A DNA stretch of 9,568 nt from Pseudonocardia sp. (GTDB lineage Bacteria; Actinomycetota; Actinomycetes; Mycobacteriales; Pseudonocardiaceae). The translations under genes and the position numbers were made by a program. Positions 1 to 5,532 of this stretch are shown here, one piece after another. The notes below the pieces were generated by a model that was not told where the DNA came from, made no database searches, and saw only the letters and a program-made list of their open reading frames with translations. Position 1 is the first letter of the stretch. Each line of letters begins with the position of its first letter. The stretch lies in NCBI GenBank assembly GCA_030453005.1, contig JAKDLE010000062.1, forward strand, positions 1 through 9,568, in the 5' to 3' direction.

Positions 1-52
1 GCGGCACCCGCTCGGCGAGCCGGGTGATGCGGCTCGGCGCGACGGGCGGCAT
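1..52 (-). CDS. 5' end of an unidentified minus-strand gene, cut by the window edge
   Basis: An ATG at 52-50 opens a frame reading MPPVAPSRITRLAERVP before the window ends. Support comes from a GGAGG Shine-Dalgarno sequence on the minus strand (bases 63-59), six bases before the start, and from G or C in the third position of every visible codon, as expected for coding DNA in this genome. It lies downstream of the chain-length gene on the same strand, after a gap of about 170 bases, so it may belong to the same polysaccharide cluster. Seventeen residues show no recognisable domain, so no function is proposed. The remainder lies outside the window. Confidence 0.55.
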   Translation of the reverse strand, partial: MPPVAPSRITRLAERVP

Positions 53-143
53 GCCCAGCCTCCGCACCGGCCCCTGGCGCCGGGACGCCGGGAGCGGTCG
101 GGACCAGTGCGGAGGTGACGATCCGGGCCCGAGCCTCCGCGCG

Positions 144-158
144 GCAGGCCATGCCTGC
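144..158. repeat. GC-rich hairpin in the 53-221 intergenic region
   Basis: GCAGGC and GCCTGC form a perfect 6-bp stem around the loop CAT. An 11-base direct repeat, CGCGCGGCAGG, occurs at 138-148 (overlapping the left arm) and again at 166-176, a period of 28 bases. The structure sits about 90 bases upstream of the minus-strand start at 52. It could be a partial terminator or leader structure between the two minus-strand genes. There is no run of T residues on either side. The structure is seen directly; any role is inferred. Confidence 0.4.
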
Positions 159-200
159 GCGGGGACGCGCGGCAGGACCTGGGTCGGCCCTTCGTCGAAC

Positions 201-216
201 CCTCCGTGACCGGAGG
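201..216 (-). terminator. Possible terminator hairpin just after the chain-length gene
   Basis: CCTCCG and CGGAGG form a perfect 6-bp stem with a 4-base loop, beginning five bases beyond the stop codon of the minus-strand chain-length gene (stop at 224-222). The position fits an intrinsic terminator or a 3' stabilising hairpin. No U tract follows, which is common for actinobacterial terminators but makes the call uncertain. Bases 206-226 can also form a competing stem (GTGA/TCAC with CGG/CCG). Confidence 0.45.
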
Positions 217-221
217 AACCG

Positions 222-1733
222 TCACGCACGCGCGCGGTCCTCCTCGATGACCACGTCGTTCTCGTTGTCGGCTTCGCCGCGCAGCCCGCCTGCGCGGTCG
301 CCCTCGCGGAGCCTGCGGCGGGGCGTGCGTACCAGTACGTAACCGATCGCGGAGATCCCGGCGATGCCGATGCGCCTGCCCATCTCCTGGGCGTCGTCGA
401 GGGAGGTGTCCTCGTTGAGGACCAGCACCACGCCGTCGACGCCGCGGCCGAGCGCCAGCCCGAGCGAACGCTCGGTGAGCGGCGGGCCGTCGACGAGGTT
501 GAGCGCGGAGCTCTCACGCAGCCGCTCCATCGCCGCGCGCAGCACCTGCGGCCGGCCCGCCGTGCTCGTGGGGGTGGGGGACCAGTCACTCAGCGGCACG
601 ACGCCCAGCTCGGCCTTGGCGACGCGCCAGGTACGCAGCGAGGCGCTGATCGGGGTGGCCGGGTTGGCCAGGCCTTCCAAGCCGCGGCCGGGGCTGACGT
701 CGGTGAGAGACGAGATGCCGCGTTCCTTGCCGCCGCCGTCGACCAGCACGACCGGGCGGCCCTCGCGGGCCGCGGCGAGCGAGACCGACACGGTGAGCGC
801 CGTCGTGGAGAGGTGGTTCTGCCAGCTGAGGAACAGCACGCTGGGGCGGCGGATGCCCTCCAGGCGCACGTCGATCGCGGTGAGCACGTCGTTGCCCGCG
901 CGGAACCGGTCGGACGACGAGTCGGCGTTGACCACCTCGGAGATGGCCCGGGAGCCGGGTGCCGGGTACCGCGAGAGCAGCGGAGAGCCGAGCATGAGGT
1001 CGAGGTCGGCCACCGACGCGGTGCTCGCCTTGCGCTGGTCGCGCACCAGGTTGACCCCGGTGACGAGGAACAGCCCGATCAGGCCACCGATCAGTGCGTT
1101 CTGCAGCGGCAGTGGGGCCGACGCGGACTGGGGCAGGATGGCGGGCTCGATCGCGGAGACGCCGTCGCCGTAGGCCGCGGCGCGGAGCCGGATGGCCCCC
1201 TCGGTGGCGCCGACTGCCGCGACCGCTCCACTGGGCGCCGCGTTGACCGCGTCGACGGCGGCGTCGGCCTCGGCGGTGACCCGCTGTCCCGCGACCGTGC
1301 GGTAGGAGCCTGCCACGGCGTCGGCGATCGCCTGCGCCTGCTCGGCAGTCGGGGCGACCGCGGTGATCGTGACGTCGCTGGTGTCGGTGCCTGCCACCGC
1401 CGTGACGCTCGCCCGGACCTCGTCGACCGGGACGCCGACCGCGTCGGCGGCAGGCTGCAGCACCTCGGTGGTGAGGACGAGGGCGGCCTGGTTGGCCACG
1501 AAGCGCACGGCGTCGTCACCGCCGCCTGCGGCGTCCGGGCTGAACGGGCCGGTGGCCTCGAAGAAGATCGTGGACTTGGCCGTGTACTCGGTGGGGAGGA
1601 ACTGCGACCCGACGAAGCCGAGCAGCGCGCCGATGACCACCCCTGCGACGATCGTGACCGCGTGGGTACGCATCGTCGCCAGAACCCCGGGTCTCGTGCG
1701 CTCGGAGGACGAGTCGAGCGGGGCGTCGGGCAC
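222..1733 (-). CDS. Wzz/BY-kinase-like polysaccharide chain-length protein with degenerate ATPase domain
   Basis: A 503-residue membrane protein of the polysaccharide co-polymerase type, expected to regulate polymer length and export at the inner membrane. Two membrane segments are visible, at about residues 25-47 and 210-230. The second follows the proline-containing stretch typical of Wzz proteins. Between them lies the outer region (about 48-209). A cytoplasmic P-loop-like domain fills about 270-470. Its Walker A position reads SWQNHLSTTALTVSVSLA (303-320), where active kinases have GKST, so the Gly-Lys pair is gone. The A' strand PVVLVDGGG (327-335) keeps one Asp, and the Walker B-like strand LNLVDGPP (411-418) is retained. 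The C-terminal tail is acidic, with no tyrosine cluster. Tyrosine kinase activity is therefore unlikely and a structural role is inferred. The start is GTG at 1733, with AAGGAG six bases upstream. It is transcribed divergently from the neighbouring glycosyltransferase. Confidence 0.85.
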   Translation of the reverse strand: MPDAPLDSSSERTRPGVLATMRTHAVTIVAGVVIGALLGFVGSQFLPTEYTAKSTIFFEATGPFSPDAAGGGDDAVRFVANQAALVLTTEVLQPAADAVGVPVDEVRASVTAVAGTDTSDVTITAVAPTAEQAQAIADAVAGSYRTVAGQRVTAEADAAVDAVNAAPSGAVAAVGATEGAIRLRAAAYGDGVSAIEPAILPQSASAPLPLQNALIGGLIGLFLVTGVNLVRDQRKASTASVADLDLMLGSPLLSRYPAPGSRAISEVVNADSSSDRFRAGNDVLTAIDVRLEGIRRPSVLFLSWQNHLSTTALTVSVSLAAAREGRPVVLVDGGGKERGISSLTDVSPGRGLEGLANPATPISASLRTWRVAKAELGVVPLSDWSPTPTSTAGRPQVLRAAMERLRESSALNLVDGPPLTERSLGLALGRGVDGVVLVLNEDTSLDDAQEMGRRIGIAGISAIGYVLVRTPRRRLREGDRAGGLRGEADNENDVVIEEDRARA

Positions 1734-1738
1734 GGGAG

Positions 1739-1744
1739 CTCCTT
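1739..1744 (-). promoter_or_regulatory. Ribosome binding site of the chain-length gene
   Basis: On the minus strand this reads AAGGAG, six bases before the GTG codon at 1733-1731. It fixes the GTG as the start of the chain-length protein. Confidence 0.75.
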
Positions 1745-1933
1745 CGGGGCGTGACGGGTACCGGCACCGGAGGATCGACCCGGACAGCCCATGAGGACGT
1801 GGCCGGTGACGACAGGGTGACCGCGATCCGCGGAATCAGGCGTCGGTCGCCCCCATGATAACCAATAGTGTTCGCCTGCCCGCCGGTGCTCACCCGAAGG
1901 CGGCTCCGTCGCCGTACCCGCCAGGATGGGGGG
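1745..1933. promoter_or_regulatory. Divergent control region between chain-length gene and first glycosyltransferase
   Basis: This gap separates two genes that point away from each other, so both promoters should lie here. An A/T-rich island at 1855-1872 stands out in GC-rich surroundings and holds TAnnnT -10-like hexamers on both strands: TATCAT on the minus strand (1860-1855) and TAGTGT on the plus strand (1866-1871). Neither has a convincing -35 box. Left of the island are two direct GGTGAC copies (1805-1810 and 1816-1821) whose starts are 11 bases apart, about one helical turn. They are followed by the 13-bp dyad CCGCGATCCGCGG (1821-1833). These are candidate regulator sites. The sequence features are visible; promoter and operator roles are inferred. 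Confidence 0.45.
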
Positions 1934-3130
1934 GTGGAGAACGGATCGGGGCACCGCTGGCTCGCGATCGCCGAGGAGGTGTTCGTCCCGGCCGACGCGG
2001 GGGGCCGCGTCGAGTCCCTCAACCTGCTGCGCGCGGCCCGCGCCGCCGGGCTGCTGGGCCGGGTGCTGGTGCCCGGGATCGGCGACCCCGGGATCGGCGA
2101 TACGGCGCTTGCGGCGCACCGCGCGGCACTGCCGGGCGTGGACCTGGTGGGCACCCCGCGCCGCACCGGATGGCGCTCGCACCTGTCGCGGACGCCATAC
2201 CTGTTCGCGTCGCGGCCGCTGCCCGCCGGCCTGACGGACTCGGTGCGGGGTAGGGGGTTCACCGCGGTGCTGGCTGTCAGCTTCCGGGTGGCGCACCTCG
2301 CGGTGGAGCTGGCCGAGGCCCTCGACATACCGGCGATCGTGCGTCCGCACAACGTGGAGTCCGCCTACTTCGCCCAGCTCGCCCGCAGCTCCCGGTTCCC
2401 CCGCGACCTGCCCTACGCCGCCGAGGCCTGGAAGCTGCGCCGGGCCGAGGCCGCTGTACACGCCTCGCCGCGGATCGCGGTGTTCGCCGAGATCGCCGAG
2501 GAGGAGGTGGCCGTCCGTGCCGCGCTCACCGACATCCCGGTGATCCACGTGCCGCCGTTCCTGCCACCGCAGCCGGACACGGCCCGGGTCCACCGGACGG
2601 AGCCCGGAGGCACCGTGCTGTTCCTCGGGGCGCTGGACAACGCGAACAACTCCGGCGGCATCGGCTGGTTCGTCGAGGACTGCTGGCCCGGGCTGCGCGC
2701 ACCCGGGGTGTCCCTGCACGTCGTCGGCCGCCGGGCGCCTGCGCCGTTGGTCGACGACCTGCGGGCGGCAGGCGCGGAGGTCACCGTCGACGCCCCGGAG
2801 GTGGCCTCGCACCTGGCCGCGGCGGACGTCTTCGTCAACCCGGTGCGCCACGGCGCGGGCATCAGCATCAAGATGATCGAGGCGATGGCGGCCGGGCTGC
2901 CCGTCGTCTCCACTCCGGTGGGGGCGCGTGGGCTGCCGTGGCGCGACGGCGAGCACCTGCTGGTGGCCGACGGGCCCGCCGCGGTACGGGCCGCCGGGCA
3001 GGGCCGGCGCGACGCCCCGGCGCGGCGCGCGGAGCTGGCCGACACCGGCCGCCGGTTCATCACCGGCGAGCTCGACGGGGTGCGGCAGATCGGCAGGCTG
3101 GTCGAGGCGCTGGCTACGGCGCGGCGGTGA
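1934..3130 (+). CDS. GT-B glycosyltransferase (GT4-like)
   Basis: A 398-residue predicted cytoplasmic glycosyltransferase, expected to add a sugar from a nucleotide donor to a lipid-linked or growing glycan. The N-terminal half carries the HNVES motif (about 139-143) typical of a GT4-like subgroup. The C-terminal donor domain shows VLFLGALDNANNSGGIGWF (from about 228), LHVVGR (about 261), and the signature GAGISIKMIEAMAAGLPVVS (about 307-326), with Glu316 as the likely donor-binding acid. The upstream Glu of a standard EX7E motif is not apparent. The frame is open back to a GTG at 1868, but I chose the GTG at 1934: it has AGGA seven bases upstream, and the extra 22 residues are an arginine-rich stretch unlike the family. 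Its 3' end overlaps the oppositely oriented glycosyltransferase by 17 bases. Donor and acceptor cannot be told from the sequence. Confidence 0.82.
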   Translation: MENGSGHRWLAIAEEVFVPADAGGRVESLNLLRAARAAGLLGRVLVPGIGDPGIGDTALAAHRAALPGVDLVGTPRRTGWRSHLSRTPYLFASRPLPAGLTDSVRGRGFTAVLAVSFRVAHLAVELAEALDIPAIVRPHNVESAYFAQLARSSRFPRDLPYAAEAWKLRRAEAAVHASPRIAVFAEIAEEEVAVRAALTDIPVIHVPPFLPPQPDTARVHRTEPGGTVLFLGALDNANNSGGIGWFVEDCWPGLRAPGVSLHVVGRRAPAPLVDDLRAAGAEVTVDAPEVASHLAAADVFVNPVRHGAGISIKMIEAMAAGLPVVSTPVGARGLPWRDGEHLLVADGPAAVRAAGQGRRDAPARRAELADTGRRFITGELDGVRQIGRLVEALATARR

Positions 3131-4406
3131 CGGGCCCGCCGAGCCCGAAGATGCCGTCGTACTGCGCGGTGACGACCTCGCGGCCGTAGACGGACTCGAA
3201 GAACTCGACCGCCGCCTTCGACAGCTGCGTGTTGTGCGTGGGCTCGATCATCTCGTCGACCAGGTCCGGCCAGCGCGTGAGGTCGTCCTCCACGAAGCAG
3301 CCGTTCTCCCCCTCGGGGGCCACCGGTACGCCCTCGACGGACACGGTGGTGGCCAGCGTGGGCACGCCGCGGGCGAGCGCGTCCAACATCTTGATCTTGA
3401 CGCCGCTGCCGAACCGGAGCGGGGCCAGCGAGACCGCGGCGCAGGCGAACACACTGTCGAGGTTCTGCACGAACCCCTCCAGCACGATGTTCGGCGCGTG
3501 CTGCGCCACGAGGCCGAGCAGCGCGTCGCTCGGGTCCTTGCCGATGATCCGCAGCCGGATGTGGGGGTGCCGGTGCACCAGCTCACCCATCGCGGCGCGG
3601 ATGAACGAGCAGATCGCGTCGTCGTTGTGCGGGATGTTGAGGCGGCCGAGGAACACCAGCTCCGGCGGCTCGGCGGGGGAGCGGTCGGGCCGGGTGACCG
3701 GCGGCAGCATCCCGTGTACGACTCGGACCGAGTCGTTGCCGGAGATGCGGCGCAGGCGGTGCACCTCATCGATGTTGACGAGCAGGCTCGCGTCGAAACC
3801 GCCCACTACCCGGGCCTCGGCCCGGCGGATGCGGTCGCGCTCCATGCGCAGCACCGGCCGGTACACCGCGCGGTGCCGGATCAGCGAGCGCAGGGGGCCG
3901 GGCACGTTGGCCGCGAACTCGCCGAGCGGGTTGATGTCGACGTCGCCCTGCTCACCGACGGTGAGCATCCGCTCGTAGCGCACCGAGAACAGGTCGTCGA
4001 GGTAGAGGATCCGGCGGCGGCCGCGCGGGGCCTGCGGGGCGTGCTGGCCCAGGCGCAGCGTGTCGTAGACCTCGATGTCCGGGCGCAGCCACGCGATGAG
4101 GTCGTGAATCTGGCCGCGCAGGAACGAGGAGCCGAACATGGCCTCCTGTACGGTGTAGGACCGGTCGGTCGGAACGCGGCGAGCGAGCGTGGCGAGCTGA
4201 CGGACCGCGTTGGGCCGGTCGAGACGGTGCGCCACGCCCGGGAAGTCGGGCCGGGCGTGGCCCGGGGAGTCGACGATCGCGTAGTGCACGTTCTCCGGAC
4301 CGAGGCGCCCGACGAGGTACTCCAGCAGGCCGTGCAGGACGACCCGCTTGCCGTTGTCGACCGGCACCGGCGCCGTCGCGCTGATGATGAGTGCGGTCTC
4401 GGGCAT
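3114..4406 (-). CDS. GT-B glycosyltransferase (GT4-like), second copy type
   Basis: A 430-residue predicted glycosyltransferase. The N-terminus MPETALIISATAPVPVDNGK is the expected first strand and loop of the acceptor domain, which supports the ATG at 4406. A GGAG lies a few bases upstream. The frame stays open upstream of this, but the added residues look non-coding. Further motifs are ILYLDDLFSVRYERM (about 133-147), the donor-domain entry ELVFLGRLNIPHNDDA (about 249-264), LRIIGKDPS (285-293), and RFGSGVKIKMLDALARGVPT (331-350). In that last motif Asp342 replaces the usual Glu. Two related GT-B genes lying tail-to-tail suggest two successive transfer steps in the same glycan. Its promoter should lie in the 4407-4600 gap. 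An extended -10-like TGTTACCGT on the minus strand (TACCGT at 4454-4449) would give a leader of about 35 bases, but no -35 box is clear. Substrates are unknown. Confidence 0.82.
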   Translation of the reverse strand: MPETALIISATAPVPVDNGKRVVLHGLLEYLVGRLGPENVHYAIVDSPGHARPDFPGVAHRLDRPNAVRQLATLARRVPTDRSYTVQEAMFGSSFLRGQIHDLIAWLRPDIEVYDTLRLGQHAPQAPRGRRRILYLDDLFSVRYERMLTVGEQGDVDINPLGEFAANVPGPLRSLIRHRAVYRPVLRMERDRIRRAEARVVGGFDASLLVNIDEVHRLRRISGNDSVRVVHGMLPPVTRPDRSPAEPPELVFLGRLNIPHNDDAICSFIRAAMGELVHRHPHIRLRIIGKDPSDALLGLVAQHAPNIVLEGFVQNLDSVFACAAVSLAPLRFGSGVKIKMLDALARGVPTLATTVSVEGVPVAPEGENGCFVEDDLTRWPDLVDEMIEPTHNTQLSKAAVEFFESVYGREVVTAQYDGIFGLGGPVTAAP

Positions 4407-4522
4407 TCCGCTCCAGGTGCGTGCGGTGCTTCGTGTACGGGCATTTCCACGGTAACAGCGGGCCGACCTCCGCCGCCGTCCGGAGTGGCGGGCCGTTCGT
4501 CGGTGCGCATCCCTGACGTCGC

Positions 4523-4586
4523 CGAACAGTTGCGGGCCGTCGCCACATGAGGGCATCGTTCCGCGCCGTCAGTGGTCAACTGTTCG
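4523..4586. repeat. Perfect 10-bp inverted repeat with 44-bp spacer
   Basis: The arms CGAACAGTTG (4523-4532) and CAACTGTTCG (4577-4586) are exact reverse complements. Each arm also contains a small dyad, AAC-N-GTT. The arm centres are 54 bases apart, close to five helical turns. The right arm ends on the first base of the GAAGGAG Shine-Dalgarno sequence of the short leader frame at 4601. It could be a pair of operator half-sites for one regulator, or an RNA stem that changes access to that Shine-Dalgarno sequence. The arms are relatively A/T-balanced, so the match is not explained by GC richness alone. Confidence 0.6.
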
Positions 4587-4592
4587 AAGGAG
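4586..4592 (+). promoter_or_regulatory. Strong Shine-Dalgarno sequence of the leader frame
   Basis: GAAGGAG is the strongest ribosome-binding sequence in this gap. It lies eight bases before the TTG at 4601 and far (52 bases) from the ATG at 4645, which has no comparable site of its own. It therefore appears to serve the short leader frame, and through it the downstream gene. Confidence 0.5.
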
Positions 4593-4600
4593 TAGCGGGC

Positions 4601-4648
4601 TTGCCCACCCCTCGTTCCATCGTCGCCGGACCCGGGATGCGCGCATGA
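4601..4648 (+). CDS. Putative 15-residue leader peptide overlapping the next start codon
   Basis: A TTG codon eight bases after GAAGGAG opens a frame encoding [15 protein letters not shown] (the first residue would be Met). It stops at TGA 4646-4648, which overlaps the ATG of the GT-A-like gene in the arrangement ATGA. The downstream gene has only weak ribosome-binding sequence directly before its ATG, so translational coupling through this frame is a reasonable inference. The peptide shows no run of one amino acid, so classical attenuation is not indicated. It may be chance, because TTG starts are uncommon. Confidence 0.4.
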   Translation: MPTPRSIVAGPGMRA

Positions 4649-5532
4649 CCCTGCGCATCGTCTACCGCTCCTACGGGGGCGACAACGAGAAGGACCGGCC
4701 GGCGTACTACGGCAAGCTGCTCGCACTGCGGTCGCTGCTGCGCGCCGCCGACGCCGTCGGCTGCGAGATCGTCTTCCTCAACGACGGCCCCGTGTCCGAG
4801 ACGGTTCTGGACCTGATGCGCGGGCGCGGCGAGATCGTCGAGCTGCCGGGGCTTGGCCTGTTCGGGTCGCGGATGACGGCGCTGCGGCTGCCACTGGAGC
4901 GCGGCTGGGCCGACGACGACGTCGTCTACTTCTGCGAGGACGACTACCTGCACACCGCCGACGCGCTGGTGCACCTGAAGGCGGCCACCGAGCGGCTGGC
5001 GGCCGACTACTTCGCGCTCTACGGCACGCTGCCCGCCGAGCGCACGGCAGGCCGGGTCAGCGACCCGTCGCATGTGCAGCCGCGGGGCTGGCGGCCCGGC
5101 GAGGCGCGGGTGGGTGACCAGGAGTGGGTGCGGGTGCTCGGGACCACCAGCACGTTCGGCGTGCGGGTGGCCGCGCTGCGGGCCGACCTGTCGTTCGTGC
5201 GTCAGGCGCGGATCCCGCACCGGAACATGTACCGCGACTGGGACGTGAGCCTCGCCTACCAGGGATTCGAGCCCTACTGCTGGGCCGGCCTGCTCCGCGA
5301 CCTCGTGCTGCGCACCCCGGCCGGGTCGCTGGGGGGCCGGGTCCGCTCGGCCGTGCTCGCGCCGTTCAAGATGGGCATGAACCTGCGGTCGCACCGCCGC
5401 GCCCGCCACCGGCGCGTGCTCATGGCGGCCTCGCCGAACCTCGCCACGCACCTCGAGACGGAGTTCCTGGCCACCGGGCGCGACTGGGAGCAGGTCGCGC
5501 GCGAGACCCGGGAATGGGCGCAGGTGCGATGA
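4645..5532 (+). CDS. GT-A-like putative glycosyltransferase with EDD motif
   Basis: A 295-residue protein without signal peptide or clear membrane segment. The N-terminus [19 protein letters not shown] begins with a beta strand, followed by [10 protein letters not shown] (41-50), which resembles the first part of a GT-A nucleotide-binding fold. [16 protein letters not shown] (93-108) contains an acidic DxD-like triad, the usual metal and nucleotide-sugar site of GT-A enzymes. The stretch [10 protein letters not shown] (166-175) and YRDWDVSL (196-203) could form the acceptor side. The C-terminus has a basic segment (about 246-258) and ends in [14 protein letters not shown] plus a Trp-rich helix. 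I recall proteins of this type mostly annotated as hypothetical. Its ATGA overlap with the GMC oxidoreductase shows that the two are translated together, and that pairing is the best clue to its role. A sugar transferase role is inferred, not certain. Confidence 0.65.
   Translation: MTLRIVYRSYGGDNEKDRPAYYGKLLALRSLLRAADAVGCEIVFLNDGPVSETVLDLMRGRGEIVELPGLGLFGSRMTALRLPLERGWADDDVVYFCEDDYLHTADALVHLKAATERLAADYFALYGTLPAERTAGRVSDPSHVQPRGWRPGEARVGDQEWVRVLGTTSTFGVRVAALRADLSFVRQARIPHRNMYRDWDVSLAYQGFEPYCWAGLLRDLVLRTPAGSLGGRVRSAVLAPFKMGMNLRSHRRARHRRVLMAASPNLATHLETEFLATGRDWEQVARETREWAQVR

Larger units (their letters stand above)
4407..4600. promoter_or_regulatory. Divergent control region with a long-armed inverted repeat
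   Basis: This gap lies between the minus-strand glycosyltransferase and the plus-strand GT-A-like gene, so it should carry promoters for both. The clearest element is a perfect 10-bp inverted repeat: CGAACAGTTG at 4523-4532 and CAACTGTTCG at 4577-4586, described separately. No strong -35/-10 pair is visible on the plus strand. On the minus strand an extended -10-like TGTTACCGT is present near 4449-4457. The rest looks like ordinary GC-rich spacer. Confidence 0.5.

Noticed and set aside
24..342. Two short plus-strand open frames at the left edge
   Set aside because: They overlap hairpins, the end of the chain-length gene and a better-supported minus-strand start. Neither has a ribosome-binding site or a recognisable motif.
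813..1754. A plus-strand open frame opposite the chain-length gene
   Set aside because: Its Arg/Gly/Asp-rich translation has no domain, whereas the minus strand has two membrane helices and the P-loop-like strands.
1868..1933. A 22-residue N-terminal extension of the first glycosyltransferase from GTG 1868
   Set aside because: There is no ribosome-binding site, the stretch is unusually arginine-rich, and it would place the start inside the A/T-rich promoter-like island. The GTG at 1934 has AGGA upstream.
1091..2956. A long minus-strand open frame (about 621 codons) spanning the first divergent region
   Set aside because: It runs antisense through the first glycosyltransferase and out of frame through the chain-length gene, crosses an evident promoter region, and shows low-complexity Arg/Pro/Ser translation.
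2928..4550. A long plus-strand open frame (about 540 codons) across the second glycosyltransferase
   Set aside because: It is antisense to a gene with clear GT-B motifs. Its translation is rich in Arg, Ala, Val and His with no domain, as expected from the reverse frame of GC-rich coding DNA.
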